Part shown: positions 1-8,679 of the stretch, one piece after another
How the letters are laid out: every line of letters starts with the position of its first letter
Position numbering within the stretch: position 1 is the first letter of the stretch
Source of the DNA: JADGHX01 sp037200125
GTDB taxonomy: Bacteria > Pseudomonadota > Gammaproteobacteria > Steroidobacterales > Steroidobacteraceae
Length of the DNA: 64,000 nt
Assembly (NCBI GenBank): GCA_037200125.1
Contig: JBBCGS010000007.1
Location: forward strand, 496,001-560,000
Reading direction: 5' to 3'
Position numbers and translations under genes: made by a program
The notes under the pieces: model-generated
What the model was told of the DNA's origin: nothing
What the model saw: the letters and a program-made list of their open reading frames with translations, nothing else
Database searches by the model: none

Positions 1-345
1 CAGCGTGAGGCCGGCCATGCAAGCCTCTTCGCGCTCCAGGAATTCCGCGAGGGGTCCTCGCCAGAGGCTGACGATGCACTCGTTCGTGCCGAACGTGCGG
101 ACGCCATGCGCCACCTGCAGCTGCGCGAACTCGCGTGCCGCGAGATATCTCGGCTCATAGAGGGCCGCGTGAACGCGAGTCGATTGGATACTCCTCGACG
201 CTGGGCCGCTCGAAGCAGCGCTCGCGGCGTCCGCTCGCGGGGAAAGGCGCGGATCCGCTTCGGCAGCTCGACCGCAATCCGCACCGCCCGCCACCGAGAG
301 GGCAGCGCTCATCGAGCTCGCGATCAGGAATTCGCGCCGGTGCAT
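1..345 (-). CDS. Tat-exported small protein of unknown function, 3' end cut by the window edge
   Basis: The gene starts with ATG at 345 and stays open to the window edge (115 codons seen). The N-terminus carries a twin-arginine signal (MHRREFLIASS, residues 1-11) and a small-residue stretch. From about residue 57 it resembles the Tat protein at 50633-51259: both have a V/F-H-x-x-L-Y/F-x-x-RY segment, later a W-x-x-G/R-P segment, then AGLT. It lies 3 nt beyond the stop of the cytochrome c gene and belongs to the same transcription unit as the VAO-type flavoenzyme. No family is recognised. A role as Tat-carrying partner of the signal-less flavoenzyme is inference from the repeated neighbourhood. 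Confidence 0.75.
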   Translation of the reverse strand, partial: MHRREFLIASSMSAALSVAGGADCGRAAEADPRLSPRADAASAASSGPASRSIQSTRVHAALYEPRYLAAREFAQLQVAHGVRTFGTNECIVSLWRGPLAEFLEREEACMAGLTL

Positions 346-348
346 GCT

Positions 349-693
349 CTACTTCGACTCCGCGTCGCGCGCGCGGGTGAGATAGTCCACGATGGCGTGA
401 AGCTCCGCGTCAGACACCTCGGCCCGTGTGATGCGCGGCATGCTCACGATGCCATTACGTACGACGTGCTCGACGTAAGCGGCATCGAGATTGGCGCGCT
501 CGGCAAGCAGCGCATTCGCGGGGCCGAGCCGCCGGCTCAGCATGAAAGTGCCCGTACCGCCTTGCAGATGACACATTCCGCATCGGGCTTGAAAGAGAGT
601 CTTGCCCTCCTCCGTTCCCGAGCCAGGCGCTTGCGCGGCAACCAGAAATCCGCACACCACGACTGCAATGGCAAAGCGAACCCGGGCGCTCAA
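349..693 (-). CDS. small c-type cytochrome, probable electron acceptor of the VAO-type flavoenzyme
   Basis: The 114-residue protein has an N-terminal signal segment (residues 5-24), a haem c motif CGMCH (Cys38, Cys41, His42) and a Met in the VSMP segment at about residue 86 as likely sixth ligand. This is the size and layout of class I cytochromes such as the cytochrome subunit of p-cresol methylhydroxylase. The start is TTG at 693, overlapping the flavoenzyme stop as TTGA, which suggests translational coupling. It shares the V-S-D-A-E-L C-terminal segment with the cytochrome at 48699-49073. Role as electron acceptor for the adjacent oxidase is inferred from context. Confidence 0.85.
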   Translation of the reverse strand: MSARVRFAIAVVVCGFLVAAQAPGSGTEEGKTLFQARCGMCHLQGGTGTFMLSRRLGPANALLAERANLDAAYVEHVVRNGIVSMPRITRAEVSDAELHAIVDYLTRARDAESK

Positions 694-2245
694 GCGCGCT
701 CCTTGCGATAGGACTTCGGCCAGATGCCGGATTTGCCCGGCGCGAGAATGCCGACGGGATCGATCGCGTCCTTCAGTCTCTCATTGAGCCGAAGCAAGGC
801 GTGACGATTGAAATCGAAGGAACGCGCCACCTGATCCATGTAAGTCAGATGGGTGCGGTACTCGCCATAGCCCGCTCGCGCGGCATCGTCCACCAGCGCG
901 GCAAAGAGTTCCCTCGTGCGCGTCGTCATCGCGGCGTCGTCGCGGTCGTAGATCATCAGATTCACGTTGATCAGATGCCGGCCGCACACATAGAAGGTGC
1001 TCGAGAAGTCCACGCCATATTCCTGGTAGCGCTTACGCGTTCGTGCGAGCTGCTCCAACACGAGCTTTCCGTCCGGCGGCAGTATTGGCGAGAATCCGAG
1101 GTGCCCGCCGCGCCCGCCATGCCAGTTCACGATTTGCAGGGGGAAAACGCCTGGCGCAGGCGCGCCGCCCGGACCACTGTCACCGCGCTTCCAGCGTGTG
1201 ATCTCGAACTTCCGCTCCGTGTGTGCGGCAAAGGCCTTCTCGATGACCGCCCGATGCGCTTCGTTCACCTCCGGCAATCCCTGGAGCTTGAGATTGACGT
1301 TCCACCAGCCCGCGCCCGTCTTCTTCAGAATCGCGGCGACCGCCTCATCCGGCAGAGCGCCTTCGCCCTCGTACCACTCGCGCCGCTGACTCGTGGTGGT
1401 AGCCGAACCCATGTAGCTGGCAATGCCGACATTGTGCGGGATCACGCCACTGAGCCGCAGCGGCGTCAGCACTTCGGTGAGCCAACCGATGTCCCGCGGC
1501 TGAGGCAGCGCCATGCGCATCGTCAGAGTGGCCTCGGGTTCCGGCATCAGCCAGAAGCCCGCTTTCGTGACGACCCCGAAGTTCGACTGCACGAACATCT
1601 GATCCCACGCCGGGCCGAAGCCCGACTTGAACAACGGCCACGTGGCGCTGTTCGTCATCGCCCCCGAGCCCGTGCGCACCAGCTCTCCATCCGGCAGCAC
1701 GACCTCCAGGCCGCAAAGACTTGCCGCGTGCTCGCCATACGGCGCGGCGCTGAAGCCGCGCTCGAGGGCGTTGCCCACAACGCTCCCCCACGCGTTGCCC
1801 GGAATTCCATCCAGAGCGGAATGCGGTTGCGCGTAAGGTGCTCGTGCAGATCGAAGAACCCCACGCCAGGCTCGATGATGCAGTACCCAAGATCGGCATT
1901 GACCTCGAGAATGCGCTTCATGCGAGTGAGATCGAGCACCACGGTGCCCGGCATGGCGGGCGCGGACCCGCCATAGCCGTAGTTCTTGCCGCGCGAAATC
2001 GGCCAGAGCGGGATGCGGCGCTGGTTCGCGATCCGCACCACTTCCTGAACCTGTTCCGTGCTCGAGACCACCAGCGCCGCGCTCGGCGCATGAGTGATCT
2101 CGTTTCCGGGCGCGTAGAGATCGAGGTAGGTCTCCCGATCTGTGTCCGTAGCGAGCACGTGCTCCTTGCCGAGCACGCGTTCGAACGCGGCAAGCGCCGC
2201 GCCGAACACCCCCTGCGACACTCCGCGCGGCAGGATGAGCTTCAC
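690..2245 (-). CDS. VAO/p-cresol methylhydroxylase type FAD-linked oxidoreductase (copy A), frameshifted
   Basis: This FAD_binding_4 enzyme is about 518 residues once one lost base near 1801 is restored (a G missing from a short G run on the plus strand). It begins with GTG at 2245 behind a GGAGGG ribosome site, 21 nt after the TBDR stop. The PP-loop segment GKNYGYGGSAP, the FAD-domain segment WGSVVGNALERG, the GGHLGFSP segment (its His matches the covalent FAD His422 of vanillyl-alcohol oxidase), the YR pair of GEYRTH (matches Tyr503/Arg504, phenolate binding) and the C-terminal ILAPGKSGIWPK are all seen. The Asp170 region of VAO reads EFPGNAW here, so the Asp is missing. There is no signal peptide. 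The nearest characterised relatives oxidise 4-hydroxybenzylic compounds; the exact substrate is unknown. Confidence 0.85.
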
Positions 2246-2266
2246 AGGATCCCTCCTTCGTTCAGC

Positions 2267-5144
2267 TCAGAAATTCAGCCGAAAGCCCAGGCGGTACATG
2301 CGGCCCAACGGGTCGTACAGCGTCGGGTTGTAAGCGCCCGTCGAAGACGGAGCGGGTGGCGGATCCTGGTCCGTCAGGTTGTTGATCACGCCGTACACCT
2401 GCACGTCGGCCGTATCGTTGGCGAGCTTGAAGCTGTAACTCGCGGACAGGTCGAGATACGTGCGGCCCGGCGTGCTGTTGTTCGAAATGCTGGCCGGCGA
2501 CGTGATCGAATAACCCGCCTGATCGGGCCCGATGAGCGAATTGTCATACCGTCCATCGGTGAACCAGTGCACTCGCAGGGACGTGGCGAACGGGCCATGC
2601 GAGAAGTCGAGGCTGGTATCGACTTGCCAGTCAGGAACACCGCTCACCTGCGAGGTGGGCTGACCGTCCTGGCCCGAGCGGTCGATCTTCGTGCCGTCGA
2701 CGAACACCGTGGTGAGCTTGCTGACGCGAGTGCCGAGCACACGCAGCCCGATGCGCGACGCCTCGCCGATCGGTCGGTCGTAGCCGAGCTCGATGTCAAA
2801 CCCCTTCGTGATCAGCTCGTTCAGGTTGAATGAGAGGTTGTAGATCGCCGTGATCGTGCCGCCCGCATTACGCGTGATGTACTGGCAGTAACTCTGATCG
2901 CCCTGGAAACACCGGTTCACGATGGTCTGCGCACCGAGCGTGCCAATGGCCTCGTCCAGCGAGATGTCGAAGTGGTCGACGGAGAGGCGGAAGCGGCCGC
3001 CGAGAATCTCGCTCGGTGGCTGCAGCACCACGCCGAAGGTCGTGGTATCGCCAATCTCCGGCACGAGGTTCGGGTTGCCACCGGCGACCGTATTGGAGTT
3101 GATGTCCTGGTTCGTCACCGGATCGCGCACGAGCGCGATGCCGCTGGTCAACGCGCCATACAGCTCCACCATGTTCGGCGCGCGAATGTCGCGCGAGCGA
3201 GTGGCGCGAACGCGCAGCAGATCGATCGGCTCCCACACCAACCCGCCCTTCCACGTGGTGACGCTGCCCGAAGTGCTGTAATTGGTGCGACGGACCGCCG
3301 CATTCACCTCCAGCGACTTCGCCATCGTCACGTTCGCGGCCAGCGGGATCGCGGTTTCGAGGTAGCCTTCCTTCACTTCGATGCTGCCGCCGATCGGCGT
3401 GACGTTACCGGTGTAGAAACGCGATGCCGTGCTGATCGGATCGGCCGTGCCCTCGATCTTGTCCTCGCGATATTCGAGACCGGCGGCGATCGACGCGGCA
3501 CCGGCCCAGGTATCGAACACCTTGCCCTGCACGTTGGCGGCGACGACGTTCTGCTCGAGATCCGTGCTCGAATCGGACGTGCCGGTGAAGTAGGCAATGC
3601 TTTCCGGCGACATGAGACCGCTGCCGAACGGGTTTGCCGGCTTGCACCCGTTGGTCGGGTTCGTGAGGGTGCTGCGGCAGACGATATTGCCGTTCGCGTC
3701 GCGAACCGCGTCGACGGCGAGCAGGAAATTGGTCGGGATGGGGTTGTGGGGCGAGATCTGCCTGAAGTTGGTGTGCCCGTACTGGTAGTACGCGTCCCAG
3801 GTCCAGCCACTGCCAATCTTGCCGTTCAAGCCGGTCGCCACGCGATAGGTCTTGCGCGTGACGTCCGCGAGCTCACCGACCGTGGGCTGCAGAGTGATGC
3901 GGCCGAGTCCAAACGACGCGACGTTGAGCTGATCCATCTGCGTGCCCAGCGATGCGGGCAGATAGGCGTTGTCGCGCCGGATCGTAATATTGCCGGTGCT
4001 GCGCAGGTCCGTGACGTAGTTACCGCCCGATGCGCGGCCGTAGGAACCTTCGAGGAATCCCTGCAGGCTGTCCGTGAAATCGAACTTCGCATGCGTGTAG
4101 CCGGTGTGAGCGATCGAATTGCTCCCGCAGCGGGATCTCCACGTGAAACCAGTTCTTCTCCGGCACCACATTCTTGCCGCTGCTGTCCGTCGCGAGCGAA
4201 TAGAACGGGCTCGTGATGGACCCGTACTGGAAAGGTGTGGAGGAAACCGTGCCGTTGGCGTTGAACTGCGTGCCGCGCAGAGGGCCCGAGGTGATGAGGC
4301 CGTTGTCCGTGATCGTCGAAGTGATCACCTGCCCCAGCACCGTCGCAGGGAAACCGCCGGCGCCCGCACCGCCAGGGTTGCCGATGAGATACCAGGTCGC
4401 CAGGCCGTTGGGAGAGCACCAGCTGCGGGAGAAACAATCCCCTGCGCGGCCGTCATTCAGGTACTCGACGCTACCGACGATGTGACCTCGTCCGCCGAAC
4501 AGCGCCATGCCGCCCGCCAGCGAGACCTGGGTTTCCGGCGCGTCGTTCTCGGCCGTGCGGCCGTACTGGACCTGGCTGCGGACGCCGGTGAAGTCCTTGT
4601 CGAGAATCATGTTGACGACACCCGCCACCGCGTCCGAGCCGTAGGCCGCCGAAGCGCCTCCCGTCACGACCTCCACACGCTCGATGAGCGCATTGGGCAC
4701 GAGGCCGGCGTCGAAGGTGCCGTCACGCGTCGCCGGAACGAACCGCCGGCCGTCGACCAGCACGAGTGTGCGGTTGGCGCCGAGAAAACGCAGATCCACC
4801 ACGTTCGCGCCCGCGTTGCCCGCGCCGAAGATGCTGGTGGTCGGCGTGGTTTGCGCACGAAACGAAGGAATGCGGTTGAGCGCGGCGGCGAAACTCGTGT
4901 CGCCCGTCTTCTGCAACTCGGCGGCGCTCAGCACGGTGACCGGCGTCGGAGCCTCGAACCCTTCGGCGCGCTGGATGCGCGAGCCCGTCACCGTGACTTC
5001 TGAAACGGCTGCGTCCGATGCGTCCGTCGCGGGCGCGCTCTGGGCGAACGCCGCGGTAAATGTACCCAGGAGGGCGGTGCCAAGGGCCGCCTTCACACAA
5101 AATCGAACGTGTCTCCGGGCCGACGGAATGCAAGCGCTTGTCAT
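2267..5144 (-). CDS. TonB-dependent outer-membrane receptor (TBDR-1), frameshifted
   Basis: A TonB-dependent receptor of about 959 residues. ATG at 5144 follows a GGGGGG ribosome site and a signal peptide ending near AAFAQ. The plug starts with the EVTVTGSRIQR box and contains the VEVVTGGASAAYGSDAVAGV segment; the beta-barrel ends in the aromatic C-terminus RLGFRLNF. The frame breaks once near 4100-4130. It is closely similar to TBDR-4 (53784-56657) in several segments, for example DNAYLPAS, GRGH and the WxWDxYYQYG motif. It lies 21 nt upstream of the flavoenzyme and is the probable uptake component for its substrate. Two LacI-type operator-like palindromes sit at its start and upstream. Confidence 0.9.
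5129..5142. promoter_or_regulatory. LacI/GalR-type operator-like site overlapping the TBDR-1 start
   Basis: TGCAAGCGCTTGTC matches the LacI/GalR-family half-site pattern (TGNAANCG-centred palindrome) in 12 of 14 positions and overlaps codons 1-5 of TBDR-1. The core GCAAGCGCTTG also occurs in the stronger site at 5265-5278, 136 bp away. No LacI-type regulator gene is visible in this window. Confidence 0.5.
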
Positions 5145-5264
5145 TGTTCCCCCCTGATACCTAGACGATGATCCGGGATGCTTGATACATCCACTATTTA
5201 GCCGCCGCAGCGTGGATCCGCGCGACGTCACCGGCTTGCAGTATCAGTCCGCCTCTCGCAGTAT

Positions 5265-5278
5265 TGCAAGCGCTTGCA
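5265..5278. promoter_or_regulatory. perfect LacI/GalR-type operator palindrome between divergent genes
   Basis: TGCAAGCGCTTGCA is a perfect 14-bp palindrome centred on CG, the classical LacI/GalR operator form. It lies 121 bp upstream of TBDR-1 (minus strand) and 89 bp upstream of the SnoaL-like gene (plus strand), so one bound repressor could govern both directions. Confidence 0.6.
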
Positions 5279-5366
5279 GTACACGCTGACCGCGCCGCAG
5301 GCATCCAGCCGGACCCGGCCTCGGTATCACTATCGAGGCTCCCGGCGCGATACGGGGGGGGTTGTC

Positions 5367-5728
5367 ATGAGAACGTCGCTTCACTTCAGCCGCACGCTCG
5401 TTGCGGCCGGAATCCTCACTCTGCTCGGGGCTCGCTGGCGCCGCGCCTCTGCCTCGCGGCAACTTCGGAACAGGCGCAGATCGATGCGCTCCGTGCGCAA
5501 GTCGCGACCATGGCGCGGGAACTGGGCTACGTGCGCGACCGCCAGGCCATCCTCGACTGCCTCAAGCGCTACACACGCGGCGCCGACCGGCATGACGTTG
5601 AGCTCATCAAGAGCGCCTTCTGGCCCGATGCCTCCATCAGCTACGGCAAGCCGATCTCCGTGGAGGAGTTCGCGCAGTGGGGCAGCGGGCGCTACATCGA
5701 GTACACAAACGAAGAGCTGCCGTGGTGA
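5367..5728 (+). pseudogene. SnoaL/NTF2-like protein, frameshifted and internally shortened
   Basis: From ATG 5367 there is a signal-like segment (RTLVAAGILTLLG); the frame then changes near 5425-5450, and the family part follows: DRQAILDCLKRYTRGADRHD and SAFWPDASISYG. This matches the intact exported SnoaL-like protein at 32484-33251 (DRQEIADTLQRYIRGIDRHD, SAFWPDARINLG). About 75 residues of the paralogue between EFAQW and GSGRYIE are missing here, and the protein stops soon after. The frame change could be a sequence error, but the missing centre looks like a real internal deletion, so I call it a pseudogene. Confidence 0.65.
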
Positions 5729-5757
5729 TGACAGCCGCTCACCCAGGAGACTGCCGA

Positions 5758-6138
5758 ATGCGATCGATCCTGCTTGCCTGCATTACCCTCGTTACGCTGA
5801 GCGCTTCGATGCCGGCTCCCGCGCACCATTCGACGGCTAACTTCGACGCGACGAAGTCGATTACGATCACGGGTACCGTGACGTACTTCGCCTTCACGAA
5901 CCCCCACTCGTACTTCGACATGGACGTGTCTGACAAGAAGGGCGCCGTGCATCACTACAAGATATTTACCGTTGCCAAGGTAGTGATGACGCGCAATGGA
6001 TGGGTGATCGGGGATCTCAAAGCGGGCGACAAAGTCACCGTGATCGGCAACCCGGACCGGAAGGAACCCAGTTACATGTATCTGCAGAAAATCACATTCG
6101 CGAGCGGCAAGGAGTGGAGCCGCGAGAGGGTGTTCTGA
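5758..6138 (+). CDS. small exported protein, DUF6152-like
   Basis: A 126-residue protein with a signal peptide (LLACITLVTLSASMPAPA) followed directly by the HHS motif, then ITGTVTYFAFTNPHSYFDMDV and a beta-rich domain ending in a GDKVTVIGNP segment. This is the pattern of the DUF6152 family of exported proteins of unknown role, common near TBDR and dehydrogenase genes in soil proteobacteria. Its stop overlaps the next start as ATGA at 6138, so the three genes 5758-7654 are probably one operon. Confidence 0.75.
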   Translation: MRSILLACITLVTLSASMPAPAHHSTANFDATKSITITGTVTYFAFTNPHSYFDMDVSDKKGAVHHYKIFTVAKVVMTRNGWVIGDLKAGDKVTVIGNPDRKEPSYMYLQKITFASGKEWSRERVF

Positions 6139-6903
6139 TGTCACGCGGATGGCTCGTCATCGTCGCGCTGCTGGGCGCGCTGAGCGGCTGCGAAAAGGCC
6201 AGCGCACCGGCTGCGAACGAAGCGCCGGGCGGAGCGCCCGTCGATATCGCCGGCACGTGGCTTCCCGACGCGAGTCGCGCCGAGCCTTGGCCGGCGCAGC
6301 TGCCGCTCACACCCGCGGCGCGCGGCATGATGGATCAATTCAACCCCGCCGAGCACGACCCGACCGGCTTCTGCATGCCGCTGGGAACGCCGCGGAACAT
6401 GCTGCAGACGGAGTATCCGCTCGAGATCGTGCAGACTCCGAAGCGAATACTGATGGTGCTCCAGCCCAATCTCGCGAACTCCGAAGTCCGGCGCATTCCG
6501 CTCGATGGCAGCGCCCTGCCGGAGGTCACCCGATCCGTCGTGGTTCGGCACTTCACGTGGCCGGTGGGAAGGCGGAACGCTCGTCGTGGAAACGATCGGC
6601 CTGCGACCGGATGCGCTCGTCAGCGGCAACGGCCTCAAGCACAGCGAAGCGTTGCACGTCATCGAGCGGCTGAGCGTCGCCAACGATCCCGAACGTGGCC
6701 GCGTGCTGACCGATGAGATCGAGCTGCGCGACCCGATGGCCTATGAGCAACCGTTGAAGACTCGCCGCTACTTCGTTCACGCGCCGCAGGCGCAGCTTCG
6801 AGAGCCCGCGGGCTGTATCGAGTTGCAATGGATCGACAAAACCTGGCGGCAGCGGCTCGAAGAGCACTCCGCGGCGGGACGCAAGGCGGGGGGATCCAAA
6901 TGA
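6138..6903 (+). CDS. exported lipoprotein-like protein of unknown function, frameshifted
   Basis: About 254 residues. The N-terminus has a lipobox (LGALSGC) and then a GTWLP segment. The frame changes once near 6525-6535; the second part carries the family-like motif SRGRWEGGTLVVETIGL. The protein is a distant paralogue of the next gene: both have a YPLEIVQTPKRI / YPFEIVSTPRRI segment, the RGxWEG motif and a V-x-E-R-L/F-S segment. Such proteins are frequent beside oxidative catabolic genes, but no activity is known to me. It overlaps both neighbours by 4 nt (ATGA), suggesting coupling. Confidence 0.7.
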
Positions 6904-7654
6904 ATACACTGATCCGAGGCGCCCTTCTCTCCTGTGCGGTGCTCGCACTGATCGCTTTCGATCGTGGCAATCCGGCGAGCGCCGCCACGGCAACGGACGG
7001 CGCGGTTGCGAAACCGGATTCTCGGGCGTGTGGCTGCCGAACTCAAAGGAAATGGGCCACTGGCCGGAGGAGCGGCCGTTCACTCCAGCGATGGCGGAGT
7101 TGCGGGCGAAGTGGACGAAGGCGACCTCACCGATCGACCTCACCCGGGATGACGATCACACGTCCTGTCTGCCGTACACCCTGCCCTACATGGCGACGAC
7201 GATCACGCAGTATCCCTTCGAGATCGTCTCCACGCCGCGGCGGATTAATTTTTTCACCGAGGTGTACGGACAGGTGAGGCGCGTCGACATGGATAGCACT
7301 CCCGTCTCGCCGGAAACGCTCCCAAGCCACGTCGGCGTCTCCCGCGGCCACTGGGAAGGCTCGCAACTCGTCATCGAGACCACGCACATCCTTCCTGAGA
7401 ACGAAGGCAGCCGGTTTCCGGGCAGTCCCGCGCTGCGCGTCGTGGAGCGCTTCTCGCTCGTGCAGGGTGGCGAATACGGCAAGCAGATCATCAATGAAAT
7501 CACGGTGACCGACCCACTGGTCTACCAGCAGCCGATCACGATCAGGATGGTCTACAAATCGGCGCGCGATGTGGAAGTCGGCGAGTACATTTGCAATGAG
7601 GATATCTGGGACCAGCACCTGGACGGCAGCACGAGCAAGATTCCCTGGCGGTGA
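6900..7654 (+). CDS. exported protein of unknown function, paralogue of the preceding gene, frameshifted
   Basis: About 251 residues, start ATG 6900 overlapping the previous stop as ATGA. A signal-like segment (GALLSCAVLALIAFDRG) is followed by a frame change near 7020; restoring one T gives KPDFSGVWLPNSK, the expected post-signal motif. Later segments YPFEIVSTPRRINFF and SRGHWEGSQLVIETTHIL mirror the preceding gene. The C-terminal YICNEDIWDQHLDGS has one Cys. It ends the three-gene set that starts at 5758. Confidence 0.7.
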
Positions 7655-7869
7655 GCGTCGACGCAGACGTTGACGTACAGCGCCCACATCGGCAGATGTC
7701 CCGAGCTGCCGCTCAATGCGGATACACGATCTCCCGCTACCGAATATCTGATTTTTCTCTTTTAAAAACAATATCTTGAATCGCATTGGTATTCTTATTT
7801 CTATATAAGCCGATGCCCTTCGGACGGCGTGGTCGTTGCAGAGACCGCGCCTCCATGTTTTCGTAGCGA
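7655..7869. promoter_or_regulatory. AT-rich upstream region of the DUF3750 gene
   Basis: No gene is seen. An AT-rich patch at about 7741-7810 stands out from the GC-rich surroundings. It contains TTGAAT at 7776-7781 and CTATATAA at 7801-7808 with 18-19 bp between, a possible promoter for the gene at 7870. The match to consensus is loose. Confidence 0.35.
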
Positions 7870-8673
7870 ATGCCCCTTCACCGCCGCCGCCTTCTGCTGG
7901 CCCTACTGGCAATCCCGCTCTATGCCGGATGCTCCGCGACCTATCTCAATTACTCAGGGAAGATCCAAAGCAACGACTGGCGAACGGCAAGCCGCGAACC
8001 GGCCGGCCTGGCTCCTGATCCGGCCACGACGCCCGAAGCCGTCGTGCAGGTGTATGCCGCGCGTGCCGTGAGATGGCGCGGCTACTTCGGCGTACACACC
8101 TGGATCGCGGTCAAGCCAGCCGGCGCGGCCCGCTTCACGGTTCACGAGGTCAATGGCCACAGGCTGCGACGCGCGGGCACGGTACTCGTCTCGAGCGATC
8201 GCGCGCCGGACTCCTTCTGGTACGGAAACCGGCCGGAGCTGCTCAAGGATATTCGCGGGCCGGGCGTCGACGACCTCATCGAGCGGATCGAGAAGGCCGT
8301 GCAAAAGTACCCGTATCCCCGCGAGTATCACGTTTGGCCAGGGCCCAACTCGAACACCTTCACCGCATTCGTGCTACGAGAGAATCCGGAGCTGCGCGTC
8401 GACCTGCCACCGACGGCCATCGGCAAGGACTACCTCGGCATCCTGCCGGTCGCGCGCACTCCCAGCGGCACCGGCGGTCAGCTGAGCGTGTTCGGACTTG
8501 CGGGTGTCTCCGCGGGCATTGAAGAAGGCGTCGAGGTCAATCTGCTCGGGCTGACGTTCGGTGTCGATCCAAAGAGCTTCTCACTGAAATTGCCGCTCAT
8601 CGGGCGAGTGGGGCCGCGGCCGAAGCCGGAGTTTGTCACTTTGCCCGCGAGTTTCGCGCATCCAGAGAACTGA
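7870..8673 (+). CDS. DUF3750 family lipoprotein
   Basis: A 267-residue protein. The N-terminus (LLALLAIPLYAGC) ends in a lipobox Cys at residue 21, predicting a membrane-anchored lipoprotein. The DUF3750 hallmarks are present: GVHTWIAVKP, a WYGNRPELL segment, YPYPREYHVWPGPNSNTF and a TAIGKDYLG segment. The His, Cys-free WPGPNSNTF block is the most conserved part of this family; its biochemical role is unknown. The intact frame and 6-nt gap to the pirin gene suggest co-transcription. Confidence 0.85.
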   Translation: MPLHRRRLLLALLAIPLYAGCSATYLNYSGKIQSNDWRTASREPAGLAPDPATTPEAVVQVYAARAVRWRGYFGVHTWIAVKPAGAARFTVHEVNGHRLRRAGTVLVSSDRAPDSFWYGNRPELLKDIRGPGVDDLIERIEKAVQKYPYPREYHVWPGPNSNTFTAFVLRENPELRVDLPPTAIGKDYLGILPVARTPSGTGGQLSVFGLAGVSAGIEEGVEVNLLGLTFGVDPKSFSLKLPLIGRVGPRPKPEFVTLPASFAHPEN

Positions 8674-8679
8674 ATCGTA

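Noticed and set aside
106..711. 201-codon plus-strand open frame over the left-edge genes
   Set aside because: It is antisense to the Tat protein and cytochrome genes, is Arg/Ala-rich and shows no domain; GC-rich DNA produces such shadows.
5367..5728. Interpreting the shortened SnoaL-like gene as an intact small protein
   Set aside because: The missing central region and the frame change relative to the intact paralogue at 32484 argue for a damaged gene.
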